From the NCBI GenBank assembly GCA_938020565.1, contig CALIHP010000033.1, forward strand, positions 1 through 64,000: a DNA stretch of 64,000 nt, written 5' to 3'. Shown piece after piece: positions 54,427 to 62,834 of this stretch (its first letter is position 1; every line of letters starts with the position of its first letter). This stretch comes from an uncultured Anaerolineaceae bacterium. GTDB taxonomy: Bacteria; Chloroflexota; Anaerolineae; Anaerolineales; Anaerolineaceae. The notes under the pieces are model-generated. The model was not told the DNA's origin, did no database searches, and was given only the letters and a program-made list of their open reading frames with translations. A program made the translations under genes and the position numbers.

Positions 54427-54454
54427 ATTATACAGGCGATCTCCGCCGTTCCAA
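54427..54454 (-). promoter_or_regulatory. promoter of the second sugar ABC operon
   Basis: Minus strand TTGGAA (54449-54454), 16 bases, TATAAT (54427-54432). A TGAAATA half-site of the kind seen in the RpiR-type operator lies just upstream, so joint control is possible. Confidence 0.6.
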
Positions 54455-54495
54455 GCTGTATTTCATCCCATTTTTCGAATGACGGTTGGACCGGA

Positions 54496-55188
54496 TCAGC
54501 AGGAGAGAAGCGTCCGGAGCTTCGCGTAATCCCCGACCAGCGGACGGAAAATCGGTTCGTCCTCGTCGATCTTCGGGAAACGCGGCGAATCGTCCAGAAA
54601 CCGGTTGTCCGTATGATCGTCGTTGACCTTCGAGACCTCCCCGATCAGGACGCGCCCCGTCCCCCAGAAGCTATGATAATTCCGCTGCGGAAGCGTGACG
54701 CTCTCTCCGGGCGCGAGCGACAGCACGGCGCCGGGATCGAGAACCCGGCGGATTCCGTCAACGTAGACGACGACCGGATTCGCCATATCGAGCGATTCGT
54801 CGGCGTTCGCGTTATTCAGCCGCAGGTTCAGCGTCCCTCCGCCGCGATTGATAATATCCTCGACCTTGTCCCAATGGAAATGCGTCAGGCAGAGCTGCCC
54901 GTCGTTCACGATCATCAGCTTCTCGCAGTACGGTTTGTCGTACCCGGTCGCCGGCGTCGAACCGTTGCGGACCGTGAACAGGACCATCCCTTTCCGTTCA
55001 AAATCGCCCAACGCGAAGTCGGTAATATCCCAGCCCATCTCCTGCGTCAGGATCTCGTCCAGCTCCGCCGCGCTCCTGGTAAGCCATTCGTCCCAGGACC
55101 AGTACCCCCAGACCGGCAGCCGCCAGTTCTGCGACATAAAAAATTCTTCCGACGACTTCAGGATCCGGTTGATCTCCGATCGTTTCAT
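54496..55188 (-). CDS. D-lyxose isomerase (DUF1498 family)
   Basis: A 230-residue cupin-type ketol isomerase of the YdaE/D-lyxose isomerase family. Characterised members interconvert D-lyxose and D-xylulose, and also D-mannose and D-fructose. The metal site is LTHFHWDKVEDIINRG. Further signatures are CEKLMIVNDGQ, LPQRNYHSFWG and IGEVSKVNDD. It is the last gene of the operon that starts at 61372, so it should feed a ketose to the kinase and aldolase encoded upstream in the same operon. Confidence 0.88.
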   Translation of the reverse strand: MKRSEINRILKSSEEFFMSQNWRLPVWGYWSWDEWLTRSAAELDEILTQEMGWDITDFALGDFERKGMVLFTVRNGSTPATGYDKPYCEKLMIVNDGQLCLTHFHWDKVEDIINRGGGTLNLRLNNANADESLDMANPVVVYVDGIRRVLDPGAVLSLAPGESVTLPQRNYHSFWGTGRVLIGEVSKVNDDHTDNRFLDDSPRFPKIDEDEPIFRPLVGDYAKLRTLLSC

Positions 55189-55224
55189 GCGATATCTCCT
55201 CTATAAATTTAGGCCGCGCCCCTT

Positions 55225-56073
55225 CTAAAGCTTTGAATCCGCCATGTTCAGCTCGAGCTTATCGTTCTCAGACCGATTCAGGGTCTCCTGATTAATCAGG
55301 CAGCTCAACAGCGCGTCTCCAACCGCCATTTCGTTCAAGTGCGAATAGCTTTTAAAATAATACTGATGATCGTCTCCGGACGACGCCAAAAGCAGGTAAT
55401 CGCAAAGATTACTGACCGGCGAATACCGGTGCGCCGTGATCGCGACGATCGGGAGTCCCCGCTCTTTTCCGAGCGTCAGCGCGTTCACGACCTGCCTGGA
55501 ACAGCCGGACTGCGAAATGGCCAGAATGACGTCGCCCGGCTGGGACAGGTGAATCTGCATCAGGGAATATTCCGGCGAGAAACCGGCGAAGCTCCGTACG
55601 TTCAGCCGATTCAGCCGGTAGCTCATGTACTGCGCGACCGGATTCGTATTTCCTACAGCGACGACATGAACCAGCGCCGCCCCACGGATCACTTCCGCCG
55701 CGTCCTGAAGCGCCTGCCTGTCGATCGTATCCCCGATTTTCAGCATGTTCGCTGCGATAACCTTGAAAAAATTCTGGAATTCACTGTCCGCGCTCGCCGA
55801 CGTCGGATCGACCGCGAAATAGTAGCGCCGCCCTAAATCCCGCGACAGGCTGATCCTCATGTGGTTATAGCCGCGGAACCCGACGTGCTTGCAGAAGCGG
55901 ATCACGGTCGCCTCGCTGACGTCGCTGGCATGGGCGATTTCAGACACGTTAAGCTGGACGGCCTCCTCCGGGTTGGCTAAGATAAAATCGGCGACCTTCT
56001 GTTCTGCTTTGAAAATATCCGCTTTCCGCTCGCTGATCCGCTCGATAACCGATTTTTCCTGATCCGCCGTCAC
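55225..56073 (-). CDS. RpiR/MurR-family transcriptional regulator
   Basis: A 282-residue regulator with an N-terminal helix-turn-helix (LNVSEIAHASDVSEATVIRFCKHVGFRGY) and a C-terminal SIS sugar-phosphate domain (VHVVAVGNTNPVAQYMSYRLN, VILAISQSGCSRQVVNAL). GTG start with AGGAG. It sits inside the sugar operon. The palindromes upstream of that operon have the AT-rich GAAAT...ATTTC form known for this family, so autoregulation with a sugar phosphate inducer is likely. Confidence 0.92.
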   Translation of the reverse strand: MTADQEKSVIERISERKADIFKAEQKVADFILANPEEAVQLNVSEIAHASDVSEATVIRFCKHVGFRGYNHMRISLSRDLGRRYYFAVDPTSASADSEFQNFFKVIAANMLKIGDTIDRQALQDAAEVIRGAALVHVVAVGNTNPVAQYMSYRLNRLNVRSFAGFSPEYSLMQIHLSQPGDVILAISQSGCSRQVVNALTLGKERGLPIVAITAHRYSPVSNLCDYLLLASSGDDHQYYFKSYSHLNEMAVGDALLSCLINQETLNRSENDKLELNMADSKL

Positions 56074-56087
56074 GTTTCGCTCCTGTA

Positions 56088-57281
56088 TCAGAGGTCAGAC
56101 AGGAAACCTCCGACGAACGAATCGCCTAATCCGATCGTCGTCGCCTTTCCCGCCTCTAGTTCTATACGATACCCCGGAACGCAGACAAGCTCCGGAAGGT
56201 TCAGCCCGTCTATCTTTTCCCGAAAAGCCAGTCCCTCCGGCGATTTCATTTCATCCGCGGTCGCGGCGAAGTCGGCGGCGGTAAAATCGTCGCCCTTCGC
56301 GTACCGCGTCGCCGCCATGCGGATTCCGGCGGAAAGCGCCCCGGCGTATTTTCCAGCGTTCTTTCCGCGGACGAGTCCCCAGTCCTTCGTATGCAGCACG
56401 ATCGTGTCCACGCCGAACCTTTTCCGGAGCGCGTCCAGCCCGCCGACGACCGACGCCGGATCGTTTAAATCCGGTTCCGGCGAAACGAGCTCCTGAAACT
56501 CGTCTTCGTTCAGACTGTAAATATCGACCAGCCCGTCCAGGATCGAGAAAATCCGATCGCGGAATTCCGGACGGTAAAATCCGGCCTCTTCGTAAAAAAC
56601 AATTCCAGCCGCAGGAATCTCCAGGATCGCTTTTTTCAGGCGTTCCACGCGGTCGATCAGCTGCGCTTCGTCGCTGATAACGTTGAAGCCGGCGACCTGA
56701 AAAACGCGCGCCGATTTCAGCGCCTCGCCCAGCGCCCCTGAAATCGGAAGGTCGATATTATCCTGATCGTTGCTCATGATAACCCGGTTGGACCGCTGCG
56801 AACGGACGGTCCGACCGTCGGCGAGACGGAAAGCCGCGCCTTCCGGATACTGGAAAATCAGGTGCGGATAGAGATTTTCCTTCGTCCCGGCCCAGATAAC
56901 GCGGCAGCCGCGCGGCGTCAAGCGACGGACGTCATCGTTCATCGTCACGAAATGCGCCGTTGAAGCGATCCCAATCCGATCGAGCGCAATCGCGGCGCGG
57001 ATCCCTGTCCCGCCCATCGTAATTTTCTTCGGCGCGCCGGGAGCGAATTCGCTCGCCAGCGACGGCGATTCGAGAAAGAACTCCCCGCCGCCGTCCGCGT
57101 AGATCCGATTCAGCACGGCGATAACGAGCTCGCGTTCCGACCTGACGACGTGAGGAACGGATTGAATTTCGCGGAACTCGATTCCGAAAGAATCGATCCG
57201 CGACTGAAAATCCAACCCTGACCACTCGAACTCGTAATCGATATTGTTGCCCAGCCCTAAAACCAGCCCGTTATCGCGCAT
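56088..57281 (-). CDS. ADP-dependent sugar kinase family protein
   Basis: A 397-residue member of the ADP-dependent glucokinase/phosphofructokinase family, a ribokinase-like fold best known from archaea. It has MGGTGIRAAIALDRIG in the sugar region, the FYEEAG (HXE-type) element and the LNEDEF (NXXE) metal motif. The catalytic motif GLGDSFVGG carries the Asp base. The His of HXE is replaced by Phe. It stands between the class II aldolase and the RpiR gene, so a keto-sugar or sugar phosphate is the probable substrate. Neither ADP use nor the sugar can be proven from sequence. Confidence 0.82.
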   Translation of the reverse strand: MRDNGLVLGLGNNIDYEFEWSGLDFQSRIDSFGIEFREIQSVPHVVRSERELVIAVLNRIYADGGGEFFLESPSLASEFAPGAPKKITMGGTGIRAAIALDRIGIASTAHFVTMNDDVRRLTPRGCRVIWAGTKENLYPHLIFQYPEGAAFRLADGRTVRSQRSNRVIMSNDQDNIDLPISGALGEALKSARVFQVAGFNVISDEAQLIDRVERLKKAILEIPAAGIVFYEEAGFYRPEFRDRIFSILDGLVDIYSLNEDEFQELVSPEPDLNDPASVVGGLDALRKRFGVDTIVLHTKDWGLVRGKNAGKYAGALSAGIRMAATRYAKGDDFTAADFAATADEMKSPEGLAFREKIDGLNLPELVCVPGYRIELEAGKATTIGLGDSFVGGFLSDL

Positions 57282-57307
57282 GCCGTGATTTCTCCGATTT
57301 TTACATA

Positions 57308-58171
57308 TTATTTATAAAGTTCTGCTTTACCGATCGTCTGGAAAAGCTCGAGCTTATGCGCCGCGACCTCTTTCATTGCCGCAATGCAGGCCGGTTCGAT
57401 CGTATTCGGCTCGCGCAGCCCGGCGTCCTTCAGGACCTCGCGCATCTTATTGAAATACGCGACTTTAATATCGCTGGAAATATTGATCTTGTTAATCCCC
57501 AGCGTAACCGACTCGGCGATTTCCGAATCCGGATTATTCGAACCGCCATGGAGAACGAGCGGAATCGGGACCTCACGGTCGATCTCTTTCAACAGGTTCA
57601 GCCGCAGCTCCGGCTTGAAGCCCTTCGGATAAATACCATGCGACGTTCCAATCGCGACCGCCAGCGTATCGATCCCGGTCCGTTCTGCGAAAATCCGCGC
57701 GTCGTTCGGATCGGTGAAGGTAATATGATCCGCGCCGGCCTCCGCTTCGGAATCGGTCGAACCGATCGTCCCTAACTCGCCCTCAACCGAGACGTTGACC
57801 GGATGCGCGATTGCGCAGGCGCGCTGGCAAATCGCGATATTTTCTTCAAAGGGCAAATGCGACGCGTCGATCATGACCGAGGTAAAGCCGGCCTGGATCG
57901 CCGCGAGAATCTGCTCAAGCGAAGCGCCGTGGTCGAGATGAATAACGACCGGGACCGGCGATTTATACGCGCGCTCGATCAGCGCTTTCATGATATCCGT
58001 CCCGGTAAAGCTGAGCTCGTCAGGATGAATCGCGAGGATAACCGGCGCCTTTTTCTCTTCGCAGATTTCCATAATCCCCTTGAACATCGAATAATCGCTG
58101 ATATTAAACGCAGGAACGGCGAAACGATGCTCCTGAGCGACCGACAACAAATCCTTCATATTCATCAACAT
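57308..58171 (-). CDS. class II fructose/tagatose-bisphosphate-type aldolase
   Basis: A 287-residue class II aldolase with zinc ligands in VVIHLDHGAS, VEGELG and GTSHGIYP, plus the phosphate-binding HGGSNNP. Length and motifs fit FbaA/GatY/KbaY and the family that also cleaves ketose-1-phosphates. Product would be dihydroxyacetone phosphate plus an aldehyde. It is 26 bases ahead of the ADP-kinase-like gene on the same strand. The exact ketose phosphate is not readable. Confidence 0.92.
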   Translation of the reverse strand: MLMNMKDLLSVAQEHRFAVPAFNISDYSMFKGIMEICEEKKAPVILAIHPDELSFTGTDIMKALIERAYKSPVPVVIHLDHGASLEQILAAIQAGFTSVMIDASHLPFEENIAICQRACAIAHPVNVSVEGELGTIGSTDSEAEAGADHITFTDPNDARIFAERTGIDTLAVAIGTSHGIYPKGFKPELRLNLLKEIDREVPIPLVLHGGSNNPDSEIAESVTLGINKINISSDIKVAYFNKMREVLKDAGLREPNTIEPACIAAMKEVAAHKLELFQTIGKAELYK

Positions 58172-58206
58172 AATAAAAATCCTCTTATTTCTTTAATATA
58201 TCGAAC

Positions 58207-59052
58207 CTAACTCTTTACAGATCCGGCCGTCATCCCGCCAATAAAATGGCGTTGGAAGAAAAGGAAAAGGATAACAACCGGCAGACTGCCTAAAATACTC
58301 ATCGCCATCATCTCGTTCCATTCGTACGAATGCTGGCCCATGAGAAGCTGAATTCCGATCGGGACCGTACGCATGTCGATCGTCTTCGTCAGCGTCAGCG
58401 CGAACAGGTATTCGTTCCAGGCCTGCATGAAGGTATACAGCCCGACGGAAATCAGTCCCGGGATCGAAATCGGGACGAGAACGCGGCGAAGCGCCAATAA
58501 ACGGCTCCCGCCGTCAATCATAACAGCTTCGTCCAGATCCTTCGGAAGCGTATTGAAATACCCTGTCATCATGATAATCGCGTAAGGAAGCGTAAAAACC
58601 ATGTACGTCAGGATCAACGCCCAATACGTATTAAACAGCTTCAGCGTCACGATCAGCCCGAAATACGGGATCAGCAGCGTAATCGGCGGGACCGCCTGAA
58701 CGCTGATAATCAGCATATTCAGAATCTTCTTGAATCTGAAATCGAAGCGGCTGAAACTGTAGGCCGCCAGGATCGAAACGACGAGCGTCAGAATCATGAC
58801 CGCGCCGGCGACAAAGTAGCTGTTGATAAAAAAGCGAACCTTCGCGGGATCCTGAAAAATCCGCAAATAAGCGTCGAACGAAAACGATTCGGAAAAGACT
58901 CGCGGCGGATACGCAAAAATTTCCGTATTCGGCTTGAACGACGAAACGAACATCCAGAAAATCGGGAACCCCGCGTAAATCGCGCCGACGCAAAGAAAAA
59001 ACAACAGGACAGCTTTGACCCAGACGGGCGTCTTTTTTTTCTGCGCTTTCAT
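58207..59052 (-). CDS. sugar ABC permease (MalG-type)
   Basis: A 281-residue permease with EAA loop DEAVMIDGGSRLLALRRVL and C-terminus RHFIGGMTAGSVKS. It begins three bases after its partner and precedes the aldolase by 35 bases. Confidence 0.93.
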   Translation of the reverse strand: MKAQKKKTPVWVKAVLLFFLCVGAIYAGFPIFWMFVSSFKPNTEIFAYPPRVFSESFSFDAYLRIFQDPAKVRFFINSYFVAGAVMILTLVVSILAAYSFSRFDFRFKKILNMLIISVQAVPPITLLIPYFGLIVTLKLFNTYWALILTYMVFTLPYAIIMMTGYFNTLPKDLDEAVMIDGGSRLLALRRVLVPISIPGLISVGLYTFMQAWNEYLFALTLTKTIDMRTVPIGIQLLMGQHSYEWNEMMAMSILGSLPVVILFLFFQRHFIGGMTAGSVKS

Positions 59053-59055
59053 TAT

Positions 59056-59958
59056 TTAATCCCTCGAAACCTGCGTCCTGACGTAGAAGAACGACAGGAT
59101 CATCGAAATCAACAGGATGAAAACCGCGCTCGCGGACGCCATGGAAAACTCGTACTTACTGAACGCGAGTTTATAGGTAAACGTACTGATCATCTCGGTC
59201 GCCCGGATCGGGCCGCCTCCGGTCGTCATCCAAACCAGCGAAAACTGCTGCGTCGTCCAGATACAATCCAGCATCGCCATACTGACGATAATCGGTTTCA
59301 GCTGCGGAACGGTGATATAGAAAAACTGCTGAACGCCGGTCGCGCCGTCCACCTCCGACGCCTCGTATAAATCGGCGGAAATCCCCTGCAGCCCCGCTAA
59401 AAGGCTGACCATGTAAAACGGATATCCCGACCAGATATTAATAAAGGTCAGCGCGCCAAGCGCCGTCTTCCGCGATCCAAGCCATTCAACTTTCTCTGAA
59501 ACGAGTCCGAGCGTTTCGAGGAAATAATTGACGACGCCGTTCGGGTTCAGGAGCAGCCGCCAGAGGATCGCGATAATCGCGGCGGTAAAAACCCAGGGCA
59601 GGATATAAATCACCCTGAAAAAAGATTTCGTATGGCTCCCAAGGATCGGAGAATTCAGCATTAAAGCAAACCCCAACCCAATCGCCATATGCGCGACGAC
59701 GCTGACGAGCGTAAAGATTAACGTATTTGAAACGGCGGTATGAAAATTCTTATCCGTAAGAATTTTGAAATAATTCCCTGCTCCGATCAGCCGCGGCGAT
59801 TTGTTCATGATGACGTTGTCCATCACGGAATACTGAATGACCATGACGATCGGAATGACCATCAAAACAAACATCAGTAAAAGCGTCGGCGTTAAATAGA
59901 AATACGGGGTTATCTTTTTTTTGAATTTTATCAGGGTCGCTGATTCACGTTTAACCAT
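59056..59958 (-). CDS. sugar ABC permease (MalF-type)
   Basis: A 300-residue permease with EAA loop YEASEVDGATGVQQFFYITV. GGAGCG serves as ribosome site just downstream of the intercistronic hairpin. Confidence 0.93.
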   Translation of the reverse strand: MVKRESATLIKFKKKITPYFYLTPTLLLMFVLMVIPIVMVIQYSVMDNVIMNKSPRLIGAGNYFKILTDKNFHTAVSNTLIFTLVSVVAHMAIGLGFALMLNSPILGSHTKSFFRVIYILPWVFTAAIIAILWRLLLNPNGVVNYFLETLGLVSEKVEWLGSRKTALGALTFINIWSGYPFYMVSLLAGLQGISADLYEASEVDGATGVQQFFYITVPQLKPIIVSMAMLDCIWTTQQFSLVWMTTGGGPIRATEMISTFTYKLAFSKYEFSMASASAVFILLISMILSFFYVRTQVSRD

Positions 59959-59975
59959 GCTGGTTCGCTCCGATC

Positions 59976-60009
59976 GCTTCCGGATCGGGGGAAGCCCCGA
60001 TCCGGAAGC
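59976..60009 (-). other. intercistronic hairpin, binding protein / permease
   Basis: A perfect 15-bp stem, GCTTCCGGATCGGGG with CCCCGATCCGGAAGC, four-base loop, no U-run on the minus strand. A second stem, GCCTGCC with GGCAGGC, lies at about 60040-60073 in the same 157-base gap. That stem has a U-run on the plus strand, so it could also stop antisense transcription. Confidence 0.85.
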
Positions 60010-60115
60010 TGTAATTTCCCTGAACCGCTCCTTTTTCTCCGCCTGCCCGCAACGATTCGCTCAGAGGCAGGCCTTTTTTACAGCGGCGAACGGTTCGTCT
60101 AAAGCGGGGCCCGAT

Positions 60116-61372
60116 TTACTTCGAAAACTCGGGAAGCCAGGCTTCCTGCGCCGCGGCCAGCATCTCGTCGACCGTAATCTCGCCTTCCAGGTAAAGCTGG
60201 AACTGCTCGTCGAACATGCGCATCAGTTCTTCAGCGACTGGAAGGCCGACGAATTCGTTCGCCGGATACCCGTCCTGATAAATCTTGAAGGCTTCGGCGA
60301 ACGTCGGATCGGAATTGACGTAGTCCGGGACCGACCTGGTGTTCCCCGGGAACGCGTGCGCGATCGTCGAAAGCTTGCTGTTAACTTCCTCGCTCATCAG
60401 GAAAGAAACCAGCTTCCAGGCTTCTTCCTTATGTTCCGAGTTTTCGGCGATCCCGATCCCCCAGGAGGCGTACGGGATCCCGCGTTCGCCTTCGTAACCG
60501 TCGATCGCGGGGATTGCCGCGATGCTGAACGCGAGATCGGCGTTGCGTTCGCGGATCAGGTTAATATGCGCCAGGGAGGTAATCGTCATTCCGACGCGGC
60601 CGTTGGTGAACTCCTCGACCTTATCCTGTTCCTTGAGCGTGAACGCGCCGGGAGCGATAACCCCCTCGTCGTACATCGTCTTAATAAATTCAGCGGCCGC
60701 CTTGACGTCTTCGTTCGTCAGGTCCGGCGCCCCGTCTTTCATCATCGATTTGCCCGAAGCCCAGACCCACGCCATAACGTCGTTCTGGATTCCGTTCGGC
60801 GTATCGAGCGACAGCGGCAAAATCCAGCCGGAAACGTTTCCGTCTTTACTCGTAACCGCTTTGGCCGCGGCTAAAAATTCGCTTCGGTTCGTCGGAATCT
60901 CGCTGACGCCCGCGGCTTCGAGAATCGCGTTATTGACGAATAACGGATATACGAAATTGACGACCGGAATCATGAAGGTCGATCCGTTCAGCTGGATTTG
61001 CGACGCCAGCTGCGAATCGTCATATTCCGCGTCGGTCATGATCGCGGTCAGATCGGCGATCGCGCCCTGTTTGACGAAATCGCTGACCCAGGCGCCGTCC
61101 AGCCCGACGACGTCCGACATCGTACCCGTGGCGGCGCCGGCAACGACCTGCTCCTTCGTCGAGGAATACGGGCCGCTTAATAATTCAACTTTGATGCCGG
61201 GGTTCTGCGCCTCGAACGCGTCCATCAGCGCGCGGAACTCGCCCGCTGGCAATTCGGGTTCCCACCACTGCGCGAATTCGAGCGTGACGTCTTCAGCGGC
61301 GACGGGCGCGAAAACGAACGCAAGCAACAGGAAAGCGACTGACAATAAACTACCCTTCGATAACATCTTCAT
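60116..61372 (-). CDS. sugar ABC transporter binding protein
   Basis: A 418-residue secreted binding protein: signal peptide LLSVAFLLLAFVFAPVAAED without lipobox, then the type I fold with LEFAQWWEPELPAGEFRALM, VVGLDGAWVSDFVKQGA, FMIPVVNFVYPLFVNN and KEEAWKLVSFLMSEEVN. It is first in the operon with two permeases, aldolase, ADP-kinase family protein, RpiR regulator and D-lyxose isomerase. Start has AAGGAG seven bases upstream. Confidence 0.93.
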   Translation of the reverse strand: MKMLSKGSLLSVAFLLLAFVFAPVAAEDVTLEFAQWWEPELPAGEFRALMDAFEAQNPGIKVELLSGPYSSTKEQVVAGAATGTMSDVVGLDGAWVSDFVKQGAIADLTAIMTDAEYDDSQLASQIQLNGSTFMIPVVNFVYPLFVNNAILEAAGVSEIPTNRSEFLAAAKAVTSKDGNVSGWILPLSLDTPNGIQNDVMAWVWASGKSMMKDGAPDLTNEDVKAAAEFIKTMYDEGVIAPGAFTLKEQDKVEEFTNGRVGMTITSLAHINLIRERNADLAFSIAAIPAIDGYEGERGIPYASWGIGIAENSEHKEEAWKLVSFLMSEEVNSKLSTIAHAFPGNTRSVPDYVNSDPTFAEAFKIYQDGYPANEFVGLPVAEELMRMFDEQFQLYLEGEITVDEMLAAAQEAWLPEFSK

Positions 61373-61404
61373 CTTCTTTCTCCTTTTTGAGAACTGTTTA
61401 ATCT

Positions 61405-61433
61405 ATTTTAACCGGTCTGAATGCGCTTGTCAA
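61405..61433 (-). promoter_or_regulatory. strong promoter of the lyxose/aldolase operon
   Basis: Minus strand perfect TTGACA (61428-61433), 17 bases, TAAAAT (61405-61410). The operator palindrome begins two bases upstream of the -35 box, a classic arrangement for repression or activation. Confidence 0.85.
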
Positions 61434-61434
61434 T

Positions 61435-61452
61435 GAAATAAAATTTTATTTC
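61435..61452. promoter_or_regulatory. perfect 18-bp palindromic operator
   Basis: GAAATAAAATTTTATTTC, perfectly symmetric, abutting the -35 box of the operon. The half site resembles RpiR/MurR-family targets; the operon encodes such a regulator. Binding is inferred. Confidence 0.75.
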
Positions 61453-61495
61453 TGCGGCCTATGCCCGGAGCTCCACCTTTTAACGACGCTCCCAT

Positions 61496-61507
61496 GAAAT
61501 AAAATTT
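61496..61507. promoter_or_regulatory. second operator copy (partial)
   Basis: GAAATAAAATTT repeats the left 12 bases of the main palindrome, 61 bases (nearly six helical turns) further from the promoter. It would suit looping or cooperative binding. The right half has decayed to GATGAAAC. Confidence 0.6.
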
Positions 61508-61567
61508 GATGAAACGGTTTCCGAACCAACCGCGCGCGGACGGTTCCGCCTTCTCCGCGAATTCAGC

Positions 61568-61573
61568 TATAAT
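61568..61573 (+). promoter_or_regulatory. -10 box directly ahead of a start codon
   Basis: TATAAT with six bases to the ATG at 61580 and no Shine-Dalgarno, pointing to a leaderless transcript. The -35 region is weak. ATTCAGCTAT is repeated at 61561 and 61572, spanning the -10 and start. Confidence 0.5.
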
Positions 61574-61579
61574 TCAGCT

Positions 61580-62131
61580 ATGCAACTGATTTTTCTTTCA
61601 CACGGTCAGACGATCCTTCTTGACGTCGTCATCTGGGTCGCCCTCCATCTTGGAATCGGCTTCCTCGCCTCTCGGATCCCGATTCAGCGGTTTAACCCGG
61701 AAAGCGCAATCTTCCGAACCAGGCCCTGGGAACAGGACGGCGAAATTTACCAGAAATTTTTCCACGTCCGGGCCTGGAAGAAATACCTGTTTTCCGGCGC
61801 GGCGTTCTACCGCGACGCTTATGAAATAAAACACCTGAAATCGTTCGACCTGGAAAACCTTAAGCTCTGGCGGAGGGAAAGCTGCCGGGCGGAATTCTGC
61901 CATCTCACGATGATCCCGCCCGGATTTCTCTTTTTTTTCTGGAACCCGCCCGACCTCGGTTGGATGATGGTCGTTTATGCGTTCCTGAATAACTTCGTTT
62001 CGATTATCACGCAGCGATACAACCGCCCGCGCATCAGCAAGCTCATCAAAGCCAAGGAGCGGCTGCTCCTCGCCGCGTCCTCCGCTGCTACGCTTCCGCG
62101 ACCTCCAGCGCCAGCCGCATCATGTCGGTAA
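61580..62131 (+). CDS. CrtO-type acyltransferase family membrane protein
   Basis: A 183-residue protein of the glycosyl-4,4'-diaponeurosporenoate acyltransferase (CrtO) family. It has two or three membrane segments (ILLDVVIWVALHLGIGFLA, FLFFFWNP), the family motifs KKYLFSGAAF and ESCRAEFCHLTMIPPG, and the C-terminal NNFVSIITQRYNRPRISKL. No carotenoid genes are nearby, so the acyl acceptor may differ. The last 18 or so residues are Ala/Pro-rich, lie inside the convergent deoD gene, and look unconserved. Start appears leaderless. Confidence 0.8.
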   Translation: MQLIFLSHGQTILLDVVIWVALHLGIGFLASRIPIQRFNPESAIFRTRPWEQDGEIYQKFFHVRAWKKYLFSGAAFYRDAYEIKHLKSFDLENLKLWRRESCRAEFCHLTMIPPGFLFFFWNPPDLGWMMVVYAFLNNFVSIITQRYNRPRISKLIKAKERLLLAASSAATLPRPPAPAASCR

Positions 62132-62798
62132 ACGCGTTCTGCCGTTCTTCGGGGCTGACCTCCGCCTGACTCGTCAGGACGTCGGAAATCGTGCAAATCG
62201 CCAGCGCCTTCTTCTTCGCCCGCGCCGCGTTCATGTACAGCGCGGCCGCTTCCATCTCGACCGCTAAAACGCCCATTTTCGACCAGGCCAACGATCCGTC
62301 GAGCCCGGCTTCGCCGTAGAATACGTCGGACGACAGCAGGTTCCCAACGCGATAGCGGAACCCCATCCGTTCGCAACCATCCGCAGCGGCCCGCAGCAGT
62401 CCGAAATCGGCGATCGGCGCGAACGACCCCGGCAGGTTAAAATTCCGGAAGAAATTTGAATCGGTCGACGCGCCCTGGCCCAAAACGATATCGAAAAGCT
62501 TCAGCTCCGGATCGATCGCCCCGGCCGAACCAACGCGGATAATCGACGACACGCCAAAAAAGTTAAACAGCTCATATGAGTAAATCCCGATCGACGGCAT
62601 GCCCATCCCACTCGCCATGACCGAAACGCGTTTTCCCTGATAAAAGCCGGTATAACCTTGGACGCCGCGAACGTTATTGACCAGAACGGCGTTCTCCAGA
62701 AACGTTTCGGCGATCTTTTTCGCGCGAAGCGGGTCCCCTGGCATGAGGACCGTTTTCGCGAAATCGCCGGGCTTGCAATTAATATGCGGTGTGCTCAT
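62088..62798 (-). CDS. deoD: purine-nucleoside phosphorylase (DeoD-type), second copy
   Basis: A 236-residue phosphorylase with TVLMPGDPLRAKKIAE, GSGMGMPSIGIYSYEL-like core, RVGSAGA, VEMEAAALY and the catalytic Asp in TISDVL. It is clearly homologous to, but diverged from, the copy at 47464, so the two may prefer different nucleosides. GGAGG lies nine bases upstream of the ATG. Its 3' end overlaps the convergent acyltransferase gene by 44 bases. The M42 peptidase gene is upstream on the same strand. Confidence 0.94.
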   Translation of the reverse strand: MSTPHINCKPGDFAKTVLMPGDPLRAKKIAETFLENAVLVNNVRGVQGYTGFYQGKRVSVMASGMGMPSIGIYSYELFNFFGVSSIIRVGSAGAIDPELKLFDIVLGQGASTDSNFFRNFNLPGSFAPIADFGLLRAAADGCERMGFRYRVGNLLSSDVFYGEAGLDGSLAWSKMGVLAVEMEAAALYMNAARAKKKALAICTISDVLTSQAEVSPEERQNAFTDMMRLALEVAEA

Positions 62799-62834
62799 GA
62801 AATGTCCCTCCTGATAAAATCGGGCCGTAAAGGA

